Positions 52,905 through 61,999 of a stretch of 64,000 nt of DNA are shown here, in pieces. Source of the DNA: Phymatolithon calcareum. Lineage: Eukaryota; Rhodophyta; Florideophyceae; Hapalidiales. The stretch is taken from assembly GCA_977006965.1 (NCBI GenBank), contig OZ345360.1, positions 2,604,001-2,668,000 of the forward strand. Direction: 5' to 3'. The position numbers and the translations under genes were made by a program. The notes beneath the pieces are model-generated. The model was not told where the DNA came from and searched no databases. It saw only the letters and a list, made by a program, of their open reading frames with translations. The stretch's first letter is position 1; the number at the start of each line of letters is the position of its first letter.

Positions 52905-53345
52905 GAGGGATCTGTCACGAAGAAGAGGATTAGAGAAGAAACAATTAAGGTATGGGAAAAGGAAGAAGAAGGCAGATCAATGAAGATTCCTATTGAAGGC
53001 AAGCTACCAGGGATCCTTTACATATGAGAAAGAGCAACACGTTTAAGGTGCCTAAGGTTGACATTCAACCGAGCACCCCTTTGGAGAAAATCAGTATTGG
53101 GTGCTTACTTTGGGATTACCGCGGTGATCGAACTATTTGTCTTACAACGTACTCTAGCGTCGTTGAAGATGAGTACAGAAATTGAGTTTGAGTGCAAGAG
53201 ACTCACAAGAGCTCTTGTTGGGAGAAAATTACGAATCAAGATCGTTTTGAGTAGCCAGAGGACTTTAGCTTAGAGAATATCGCAAGAGCTGCCCCGTTAC
53301 TCCAAGGTGAGGCTTTGGGAGCTCTCAAAATAAAATCATCAAATA
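52905..53345 (+). mobile_element. LINE-B 3' region and terminus
   Basis: Same layout as 34209-34620: 'LTFNRAPLWRKSVLGAYFGI', 'ECKRLTRALVGRKLRIKI', then 'GTTACTCCAAGGTGAGGCT' and 'AAAATAAAATCATCAAATAT'. The Fanzor frame resumes directly after this terminus. Confidence 0.75.
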
Positions 53346-54987
53346 TCCCTGCGGTTTTGGAACATAAGCGCCAAGTCTTGGCTTACGTCAACAGTCGACA
53401 ACCTATGGTTAATATCCCGTCGTCCAAGGAGGGCTATCGAGCGCAGATGCCTTCGAATGCCTTGATTCTACGTCCAGAGTGGTTGGATAATGACGCTCAT
53501 TTCGAACCTGACGACGGACACTGACTCGTGAAAATGGTCAAGCTGTGCAGGGAGGCACTTCTCGGCAGCCGAACTTTCCCCGGGTTTCACATGGTATCTC
53601 CACTGTATGCGTTGCTGCCCAAATTTGGACTTACCAGAGCGTTCGCCCAGTACGACCGCGAGTCACGCAACACGTTGCTCAACAGCGTTAGCGTTCCTCA
53701 TCTTCCTCGGAATTCGAGGATTTGGCGGACCTCTTGTTTTGGCTTCCACACGAACGAAACCGTCCAATGGAATATCGATGTTCCACAGAAGGCCTTCCGT
53801 GGAACATCGATATTCCTTTGGACGGTTTCGGCCTCCGGCAAATCACGAAAGCATCCCCGGAAAGTGCTCAAACTGAGACGCCGACTGCGGAAGGGCATAC
53901 CTGTGCTCTCAAGTGCCTGGACGCTGAACAAAAGGGCGTACGAGAAGCACAAAAGGGACGGTTCCACCCCTATCCCTTGGCTGGTTAACTCCGTAAAGAA
54001 CGACGGCCTGTGAAGGTCGTCTTGGCCACAGTGGAAGACACGCGGGCAAGCCGAGTGCCCACCGGTCTTTACGTGCTTGAGAAGAAGGGTTATCGCGAGA
54101 TCTCCGGCGCGTACGACGTCAAGAAGCACACGAAGGGAGTGTTCAAGGGCGCGAAACCGGTTCCCCGAGATGTGAGGGGCGACATCATCGCTATCGGTCT
54201 CGACCCCGGTCTGGTCGAAGTGGCCACGACGGCAAGAGGAACAATCCATTTCCCGGTCGGGGACTTCAAGTCGTCTGCATTCGCGCAGTTTGGCACCAGC
54301 TTTCCGACCAAGAGGTACCGTCGTGAGAACTTATCTATACATTCCCAAATCTTCGAAGAGTAGAGGCGAGAAAACGTCCCTACCTACCGAGCTGCCGTGC
54401 AGCGATTCAGCGATGTGACGCTGAAGGAGGCGGGAAAAGCGCGAGCGTACGCCACGATCGTTCATGCGACTTTGCCCATCATGATGGAGGAGCTTCTAAG
54501 TCCGCTGCGGCGACGCAAAAGATTTGCGCTGTTCCGTGCCGGGCAAAGAGCGATCCATCACCTTGCATCCTCCTTATTGTTCGACGAGGAACAAGTAGAG
54601 CTGCGGCGGTTGAAGGGCCAACAGAAGAGGCGAAAGATGAAGGAGCTGTACGGTCGTCCCCGGGTCGTTTTCTTCGGCAATGCTCAGTACAGGTTTGGGA
54701 AAAGCGGGCCTACTTCGCGGAAGAAGCTGATTCGGGCTTTGGCGAAGATGTATCCTGTGGTTCTGACGGACGAGTTCTGGACGTCTGCACGTTGTCATGG
54801 ATGTGGGAAGGCTATGCAAAAGGGTAAAGGTTTTCGAGTGCTACACTGTCCAAACAGTGCACTGGGCGAGAACTCCTGCAGAGTGGGCGACATTGACAGG
54901 GACGTGAACGCCGCGCGCAATATCGGAACATGTGGTGTGCACATGCTTTTAGGAAAAGAGCGTCCCGAGTATCTGTCTAGGTCGTAG
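53346..54987 (+). pseudogene. Fanzor (TnpB-like RNA-guided nuclease), RuvC-bearing part
   Basis: The frame 53346-53999 has a TGA at about 53522-53524 and includes 'LLPKFGLTRAFAQYDRESRN' and an Arg/Lys-rich helix ('KHPRKVLKLRRRLRKG'). After a shift near 54000, 54010-54363 has 'GDIIAIGLDPGLVEVATTA', the RuvC-I block (Asp codon 54202). A TAG at 54361 follows, then in the same frame 54397-54987. This has 'RVVFFGNAQYRFG' (where TnpB has its Glu), 'VVLTDEFWTSARCHGCG' (Fanzor-type alternative Glu next to the zinc ribbon) and Cys at codons 133, 136, 151 and 161. The RuvC-III block is 'DIDRDVNAARNIG' (Asp codon 54901). Fanzors are transposon-borne, omega-RNA-guided DNA nucleases. Three disabling lesions plus the LINE insertion make this copy dead. 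Confidence 0.85.
53756..53829. repeat. 31-bp inverted repeat in the Fanzor pseudogene
   Basis: Arms 53756-53786 and 53799-53829 (GAAACCGTCCAATGGAATAT...) are complementary with one mismatch, spacer AGAAGGCCTTCC. It lies within the coding sequence and is probably a secondary insertion. Confidence 0.95.
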
Positions 54988-55172
54988 TCGTCCCAGTATT
55001 TTTCTGTTTATTATCTGGGATGCATAAGTATATCTGGTGCCTCTACCGTGTTCATACGGATTGCTCTTAACTCTTGTTTACAAGGTAGCAATACTGTTGC
55101 CTTTAGAGGGCAATAAACAGCTTGTGACTGACGTCAATTCCAGATGCATCAATGGTGATATCTGGACGCGGA
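54988..55172 (+). other. Fanzor 3' flank (possible guide-RNA region)
   Basis: In the Fanzor and TnpB families the guide RNA (omega RNA) comes from the 3' end and flank of the nuclease gene, ending at the element boundary. This A/T-richer stretch directly follows the stop codon. No conserved structure or element end could be identified from one copy, so the label is positional only. Confidence 0.25.
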
Positions 55173-55231
55173 GGGGGCGTAAATTTAAAGAGCATCATGA
55201 TCATCGTGATGCTCTTTAAATTTACGCCCCC
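55173..55231. repeat. Perfect 25-bp inverted repeat, 9-nt loop
   Basis: Arms 55173-55197 and 55207-55231 (GGGGGCGTAAATTTAAAGAG...) are exactly complementary, with loop TGATCATCG. It is followed by CATGGTCATGATGACCATG, a second short palindrome (about 55243-55262). It could be a transcription or structural boundary 3' of Fanzor, or another snap-back duplication. Confidence 0.95.
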
Positions 55232-55753
55232 TTCTCTGACCGCCATGGTCATGATGACCATGATGGTCAGAGAGATTTTCAGATCTTGCATCCATGGTCT
55301 TTCAATTCGAACGATCATGGAGCCGCCCGGTCGCTTCGGACGGCCTCTCCACTAAGGAGAGCTGCTGGCGGAGAAGATGCCAAGAAGCGCTCTCAAGCGA
55401 ACGACTCAAAATCGGTACTACTACAATGCGTACCCGGAACATACGCCTCTCTCCTTGACGATATACCAAACCGAGATATTGAATCGGCCATAGCAAGCGC
55501 CTCCGACCTCAACAAATGGAATCAAATGAAGCCTTCTAGACGTGCTAGCCTCTTAGGGGAATAAAGCCATCATCATCATCATCAGAGAGTGCCCGTGCTC
55601 TCTTTGATTTTTCGTCAGATCAAATTTTATGATAAAATTTCGGTATTATCTGCCCATAAGTGTCTTCCACTCTCGTGCACTGGAAATCGGAAAGGATCGG
55701 AACAAGGGGCTCGCACCGACGTCGGCCCAGTCGCTGATTCTATTTGACCGGAA
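55232..55753. other. Region 5' of NAA25
   Basis: A 92-codon ORF (55286-55564) has no recognised motif. ATCATCATCATCATC repeats lie near 55567-55583. The last ~150 bp are presumably the NAA25 promoter and leader. No clear TATA box. Confidence 0.4.
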
Positions 55754-58666
55754 ATGTCTAATCGCTCTGGGAAGAAGTCGGCATCTGCCGTGTTAATGCG
55801 TGCACCCGTGTCGGAAGCCGAGTCGGAACGTCGTCTGCGACCTGTGCTAGAATGTTTTCAAGCCCAAAACTACAAGCAAGGTCTCAAGCTAGCGAATCAG
55901 GCCATCCAAAAGCGACCGGGATGGCCCGCCGCACGTGCCCTGCGAGCGATTGCCATGCTTCATCTTCGGCAGCGCACGGAGGCGCTGGCAGTGGTGCGCG
56001 CCGTGTGCGACGACCTGGACGCAGGTCGTGTTCCGCTCGATGAGGACGCGGCGACGAAGTTACAACTCTTCTACCGCGAAATCCGCAGCGAGGAGTGTGC
56101 GGCGCAGATTTTCGAAAAGGCATGGCTGGCCGATCAATCCTCGGTCCGACTAGCAGAGTCTGCATACGGATTGTACATGCGCAGTAACGACTTTGCATCG
56201 GCGCAAAAAGTGGCCATCAAGCTTCAGCGTGCCGTTCCGCGCAAGGTGCAGCGATATGCGCTTTGGATCGCGGCCGCTTCGTGGCTTGAGTTGCACTTTG
56301 CAAACCCGGTGTGTGCGGGGACTGATACCGTGCTCGATGCGAGGATGCTGAAACTTGCGTCGATGAGGGTTCATAAGGCACTTGCTGGTACATCCATACC
56401 GAGCTCGGAAGATGTCCGGTTTGCTGTGCGGCTCTACTTGGATGCAGGTAATTTTGGTGCGGCGAAGGAGCTTTTGTCGCGACCGCGGATCGTCATGGAT
56501 ATGGCGGAGGTGCTACAGTTAAGGGCATTAGTGGCTAAGCGTTCTGGGGTTATGGAAGAGGCAAGCAGCATTTATCAAAAGCTGCTCACTGAACATGATT
56601 CGGATGACTGGAGTCATTGGGTGCAGTATTTCAAATGCATTCATGCTAATGAGGAAGGACGAGGGGAGGCATGGACGCTTGTGGAGGAGATGTGCGCTCG
56701 AGAGAAATCGGAGAGACATCCGAAACGCGGTCCGTTTCTTGCGAGAATGGAGCTGTTTGTAAGGGACTCTGCATGGGAACCCCTGCACGAAGCTGTTGTG
56801 GACTATTTTGCAATGTTTTCCACAAAATTGGTTTGTGCTCAGGACATACGTCCGTTTGTTTCGTACCTTGTGAGTGATCAGCGAGCAGATGGACTTTTTG
56901 AAGAATTTTCTGTTATATCTGGGCAGAAGGATGCGATTTCCCGTGTTAGCTTGTCTTGGCTTTTGCTGTGGTTCAATCGTCTGGACGAATCCGCAAAAAG
57001 TCTATTTAACCGGTACTCTGAACTCGTCGATGAAAAAATGGATCCGAACGAACGGCAGATGGGGGATGATTTCCTGCTCATGGCTGCACACAAGCTTCTC
57101 CCGCCGGTATTCGGAAAATCGCGCTATGAAAACGCAACAGCAGTATTCCAGGCCATTGCAATTCTTGAGGCCGGGCTCACTCGGAGTCCCGAAAACTTCC
57201 ACTTTAAACTACTGCTCATTGTGCTGTACACAGAGATCAAGTACATCGAACGGGCTTTCGCAATATGGTCTTCTCTAGGAATCAAGCACATTCAACTCGC
57301 AACACTAACTCATCTCGTCCTTACTCCTCTTTTCGTGACGGCCAACCAAGAGAATCTCAAAGATCTGCTCACTGCGGTGGACTCCCTGTGGCGGGAGTGC
57401 GATAAAGATATCCCTGAAGGTATCTCAAGAGCATTTCAGGCTGGTTCGATAAACGCGGCGATAGAATTTCTGTTCTTCCGGCGACGAGTAGAACGGTCGG
57501 TGGTGCTGGCGGAAGCGATGCATGTCCAAACTCTGACTTCCCTCGGTCGAGGAAACAAGACCTCTCCCTACGACACTGAAAGCGCGTGGAGCGTTATCGG
57601 TGAATCATCGCGGTTTTCTGCGAGCGTGGAGGACATGAAGAAGGGACTGATTGCGAACCATGACACCAAGTGCTTGAGTTTTTGGCACATTGATCGATAC
57701 GAGCGTGATGAGCGCATGAAGGACGAAGACGATCCGTCCATCGAATTTGGCGTAGCGCTGTGTCCCGATAAGTTGAAAACTCTGTTTTCAGGAATTAAGG
57801 CCGCACGCGGTATTGTTGCCATGGCTCGTGGCATTGATCCTGTTGCAACAGAGCCATCAGGAAATCCAGATGATCATGTTTGCAAGGCGGATATCTCTAC
57901 ATTGTCTAACGGTGGTCACTCTTGTAACTCCACGCAACTGTCTTTATCAAGACAAGGGACGAAAAGGGTAGAGTTTGTGGAAAATTTTTCCAATAATTTG
58001 TACACCATGCGAAAATGCTTGCTGGAGAACGACCGTGCAGGAAAAGAGCCAGGCAGAAAGTTTTGCTCTGCTGCTTTACAAGAAGAGGCGAAATCTCTTG
58101 CATTATTTTTGTTGGAAGATTGCGAATGTATGCATGCTCGATTTCAAAATTGGCGGGAGGCGTCCGAAATGTCGTCTGTCTTGCCGGCGATTATCGAGGA
58201 ATGTGGGCAATACGTGTGTCAGGTTCTGGTCCTGCTGGCTGTCGGAATTCAGTCCATTCAACCTCTGGTTTCACCGAAAAAGCGGCAAGGTCGAAAGGGA
58301 GGGCAGCGTACTTCTGGAGGTCATTCGAAAAGTGGTGGGCACGTCGAGAATGTGCAGGCGGCGATCGGAGCATACAAGCAAGCAGCTCTGGTGTGCTGTA
58401 AACAGGTCGCATCTATATTTGAAAGTGCTGAGCAAAGTTACTCGTGGGAAAAGTCAGTACGAGGTGGTATTCTCGGGGCTGATTCCTTCCTTTCATTTTT
58501 GCCCGATTCAGTGAAAATGCTTTCTTTTGAGGGTGATAATTCGACAAGCAGTATTTCTGGGCGTGACCTCGTCGATGATTTATTCCATTGCATTGGACAG
58601 AGTCATAGTGCAACGATCGAGCGACTGTCACGGCTTGTCAGTGAGATCACGCAAACTGTACTTTGA
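55754..58666 (+). CDS. NAA25: N-terminal acetyltransferase B auxiliary subunit NAA25 (Mdm20 family)
   Basis: 970 codons, one exon, close to the length of human NAA25. The N-terminus ('RRLRPVLECFQAQNYKQGLK' at about residues 26-45, 'ALRAIAMLHLRQRTEALAVV' at about 62-81) is the TPR array start typical of NAA25/Mdm20. Helical repeats continue to about residue 600 ('AKELLSRPRIVMDMAEVLQL', 'ALCPDKLKTLF' further on). The C-terminal part is less conserved, with a Gly/Lys-rich linker near 'KKRQGRKGGQRTSGGH'. As the non-catalytic subunit it would anchor NAA20 to the ribosome, where NatB acetylates nascent Met-Asp/Glu/Asn/Gln N-termini. The Met at 55754 is the first in frame. Convergent with the gene at 58862-59440. 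Confidence 0.85.
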   Translation: MSNRSGKKSASAVLMRAPVSEAESERRLRPVLECFQAQNYKQGLKLANQAIQKRPGWPAARALRAIAMLHLRQRTEALAVVRAVCDDLDAGRVPLDEDAATKLQLFYREIRSEECAAQIFEKAWLADQSSVRLAESAYGLYMRSNDFASAQKVAIKLQRAVPRKVQRYALWIAAASWLELHFANPVCAGTDTVLDARMLKLASMRVHKALAGTSIPSSEDVRFAVRLYLDAGNFGAAKELLSRPRIVMDMAEVLQLRALVAKRSGVMEEASSIYQKLLTEHDSDDWSHWVQYFKCIHANEEGRGEAWTLVEEMCAREKSERHPKRGPFLARMELFVRDSAWEPLHEAVVDYFAMFSTKLVCAQDIRPFVSYLVSDQRADGLFEEFSVISGQKDAISRVSLSWLLLWFNRLDESAKSLFNRYSELVDEKMDPNERQMGDDFLLMAAHKLLPPVFGKSRYENATAVFQAIAILEAGLTRSPENFHFKLLLIVLYTEIKYIERAFAIWSSLGIKHIQLATLTHLVLTPLFVTANQENLKDLLTAVDSLWRECDKDIPEGISRAFQAGSINAAIEFLFFRRRVERSVVLAEAMHVQTLTSLGRGNKTSPYDTESAWSVIGESSRFSASVEDMKKGLIANHDTKCLSFWHIDRYERDERMKDEDDPSIEFGVALCPDKLKTLFSGIKAARGIVAMARGIDPVATEPSGNPDDHVCKADISTLSNGGHSCNSTQLSLSRQGTKRVEFVENFSNNLYTMRKCLLENDRAGKEPGRKFCSAALQEEAKSLALFLLEDCECMHARFQNWREASEMSSVLPAIIEECGQYVCQVLVLLAVGIQSIQPLVSPKKRQGRKGGQRTSGGHSKSGGHVENVQAAIGAYKQAALVCCKQVASIFESAEQSYSWEKSVRGGILGADSFLSFLPDSVKMLSFEGDNSTSSISGRDLVDDLFHCIGQSHSATIERLSRLVSEITQTVL

Positions 58667-58861
58667 TTTGTCTTGCTACCCGGGGTTGCACTGAACGGTA
58701 AACTGTACGAGAGCTTGACGAAGAGGCACACCGGATTATTTAGAATAGTTGGTGTCAAGCGTAGGCAGCACCATAGAGTAACTTTAGTGTTAATCAAGTT
58801 CGTCTCATCGTAAGGTTAGTGGTAGAGTTATAAACACTAGGTCTGTACAACAAAAGTCAAA
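58667..58861. other. Convergent intergenic space
   Basis: 195 bp between two converging stop codons; must hold both 3' UTRs and polyadenylation sites. No AATAAA in either orientation is obvious. Confidence 0.5.
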
Positions 58862-59440
58862 CTAGGAAGGATCCTCACCGTCCCCATCTACTTCAAAATG
58901 GGACCGCATCCAAACCCCAGTTTTACTTTTCTGAAACTTTTCGCGCATTCGAACAAGGGGCCCGGGGAGAGTGTCTGATGCACGCGACCGAATACGCGAT
59001 ATAACCGGTCCCAGGCCTGTCTCCATTTCGCGCCGTCGACGCGGGACTGCTTCACGCATGGCCTGTCCAAACTCCTCAAAGGAGTCCACGTTATAGTACC
59101 TTTTAACTCCATACAACCCGACAGCGCCCATGGCAGAGCACAACATCGTCCCGTATAAAAATGACTTGGTTGCAAACAGAAAGCCTTCCATACTCGGCTT
59201 CACTTTCTTGCCTCCCTCAGACCCAACCTGAGATCGACCGACGACTAGGCCGGCTGGTATGCCTGCGAGCATACCAAGTCCGAATAATGTCGCTGTTGCT
59301 ATTCCGAGCGGTTTCGCAACCGTCGCAGGGTCAAGGTCGAAGCCCCAGCCTTCGCCGGTTTCGTCGATGATCTGAAATAGCTCCGCGCCTGCCGCGTCTT
59401 CTTCACCGACATCAACGTTCTTTGACGTTCCTGAGGCCAT
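58862..59440 (-). CDS. TMEM242: TMEM242-like two-helix mitochondrial membrane protein
   Basis: 192 codons, one exon. An acidic N-terminus precedes helix 1 ('GIATATLFGLGMLAGIPAGL', about residues 46-65) and helix 2 ('FLFATKSFLYGTMLCSAMGA', about 87-106, then VGLYGVKRYY). A short 'NVDSFEEFGQAMREAVPRRR' block follows, matching the TMEM242 pattern of a helix, a G-V-K-x2-L/Y turn and an EFxxxM segment. The basic C-terminal tail is longer than in animals. TMEM242 aids assembly of mitochondrial complex I and the ATP synthase c-ring in animals; the role here is inferred. The Met at 59440 is the first in frame. Confidence 0.65.
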   Translation of the reverse strand: MASGTSKNVDVGEEDAAGAELFQIIDETGEGWGFDLDPATVAKPLGIATATLFGLGMLAGIPAGLVVGRSQVGSEGGKKVKPSMEGFLFATKSFLYGTMLCSAMGAVGLYGVKRYYNVDSFEEFGQAMREAVPRRRREMETGLGPVISRIRSRASDTLPGPLVRMREKFQKSKTGVWMRSHFEVDGDGEDPS

Positions 59441-61999
59441 GATAGTCGCAGTCTTTGTCGATAACAGTCCGCTTTGGCTCCAATTGAAATCGGTATCTTC
59501 TCAGACTGGCGATCAACGGCGCTTCTCGTTGCACAAGAGATTCATGCACCGCAGTGCATGCGGAGTGGACCGGTGGGGAAATCTCGCTCAAAAAGTATGA
59601 TACTTCATGATCCAATTTGTCACCATACTTGGCTCATAAATTAGATCACATACAACCGGCGGCCTCACCGGAGTGAAAAGTGATATTGCTTCTTCCTACA
59701 TGGAACAGCGACAGCGCAAGAACAGTTTCTGAGAATCTCAATATTTTCCGTTCTTGGGGAAGCTCATTGAGCAGGAAAAAGCACATTGCAAAGGGCGATG
59801 AGGGCTCCGTGCGATAAGATCGACGCAATCAAGATGATATAACAGATCGCCTGGTCTTTGCGATGTGGCGCAGTTCTCTTGTTTTCAGGCTGGCATGAAG
59901 AAGTCCGTATTTCAAGCATTATACCATTGCTATGTGTTTGGAGTATGCGAAGGCGAAGAAAAGGGAAAATCCAGTGGCTTGAATATCGATAGAAGACTAT
60001 CGCAAGTCCGCAGGACGTGCGAACCTGATCCGAGAACGAATGTCACTTTTGTTTTCCTGCTGCATTCAGTGACGGAGCCTTATTCATGTTGTGGATTTAA
60101 AGGAGCATGGCCGTCAATAAGAGCTTGTTCATGTTGTGACGGAATTCTTGAACAAGGTTTCGCTGACGAGAATGATTTCTTTATTACATAACAGGGATGC
60201 TTTTGTTGTATAGAGTGAGTCGTGACGAAGTGATGGGCACAGTCTTGAGCACCTTGGTGCCGGTCAATGGCGCCACTGTGCTGCAAGCAAGCCATATTGG
60301 GGCTGTGCCAAGATAAACAAAGAAATTTGCGGTGCTATTCGCGGGCGACTTTCAATATTTTTCATGATTGAAGCCTGAAGAGACGTACCGACAGAGTGTC
60401 ATACAGCCTATGAAAGAATATTGGACATCCACAAGAATCTCTTCGGTCCGCACATTCTGGAAGATTATGCGCACAATGGGAAAAAGAACGTAGATTGCCG
60501 TGCGGGTTTTTCACGGCAAAATGCTGTACTGTATGCGAATGCGCGAGAGGACAATCCCACCGGAACATCTCTACGTCATACGCGTCCCCATCACCAGTTG
60601 TCATATGGGTTTGCTCAGTTGGACCATTTGAAGTTCGGCTCCTGCAGATAGGGTCGACCCTGAAGCTCTTCAAGGCCCGGTTAGTTCTTCTCGTCACCAC
60701 TACAGTGCATGAACACCAACGCCCAAATCTAAAAATCTAACAAATGTTGTGAAGATGTTATGTTTTGACAGTACAACGTGTCGTACGACATCCGCACTGT
60801 CGCCCGAAAGTTTCCCCGAAGAAGAAAGACGTGTCCGAGAATCGTACTGTACAGTATATTCGTTTGCAAGATTCTGGACGGAAGGGGCAGACGGCTGACG
60901 GAGACTGAATTTGATAAAACGGCGATTCGGTATGCAAAATTGCCAGCAGCACGGCGCCGAAGGGCATTATTGCATCATGCATAATACGTTGGAGTTCAGA
61001 GGCGAGCCTATCGATATTTGCTTGAATTCTCCTCCCTCGTCACGAAGAACATATTCTGCTTCCAACTTTGCCCAATCCTACGTCGGTCACGCTCCAAAAA
61101 CGCTTAAGCGTTTCCTTTAGCCACGATTGAGAAGGCAAGACCACAAGACATCCAATTTGCTCTCTGGAAAGCTGGAGAACAATGCTGATATTCAATTTCG
61201 TCAAAGTCGTCTTCGCCATAGTTTTAACAATGTGCGGGCGACTAAATGTATGGCTAGCAGGATTAACGCTCTGCCGTAATCTAACTAGAGGAAAAATAAA
61301 ACACACTGCTTGCTAGCCCCATAGAGGAATAAGCATTCATTATATTAAATATGGTTCTGTTCGCCATATCACGTATATTGTAGTTGACTTGTAGTCCGAG
61401 TAGTCCATTGATAGTGAAAGGAATCGCACAAGGCATTGCACTTTCAAACAAACTAGTATGTGTCAGAAAGATCTGCTGACATAGTGTGAAAAAATTTTGC
61501 TCGAAGCTCACATTTTAGTGCTTCCATTGAGCGAGCATTCCATGAAAGAAGGCACTTAGAGCAACACGTGTTGGTCTTAAGTGTCTTCGCTAAAATGAAA
61601 GCAATTTTAATTTCCGAACAGCAGAAAACATCAGTCAGATAATTAGCAGTTATAAAAGATAACTGGTGTGGCAACTAGTCACAGCCTACTCGGCGCTACG
61701 TCGAAAAGCCAGAAAGAGAACGCCTCTGGTAGAATGCGATCTACAATCGCCCGCACTTCTCCCCGAAACTGTACATGAAAGCCGCGAGAATTCGATCGGA
61801 TTCGAAGCACGAGGCAAGGAGACCTGAATCCAGCATCGACGTACCTGTTGTATTGCAGAAATGAATATTCTCACTCGAGCAGCTTTTCATTGTGCGGAAA
61901 CTTAAGTACTGTGTTGTACTTCAACGGGTTCTCGTCACTAAACTTGCAAACTGTTTCATTTTCTATTTGAGCTTATTCACTCCATCGTATGAAGAAAGG
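59441..61999. other. Intergenic region without a supported gene
   Basis: ORFs up to 112 codons with no domain or signal. A fragment near 61300-61340 resembles 20760-20810. The first few hundred bases are the promoter side of the TMEM242-like gene. Confidence 0.4.

Noticed and set aside
59865-60191. 108-codon ORF with several cysteines
   Set aside because: No signal peptide or known Cys spacing, no support from context, and overlapping ORFs on the other strand.
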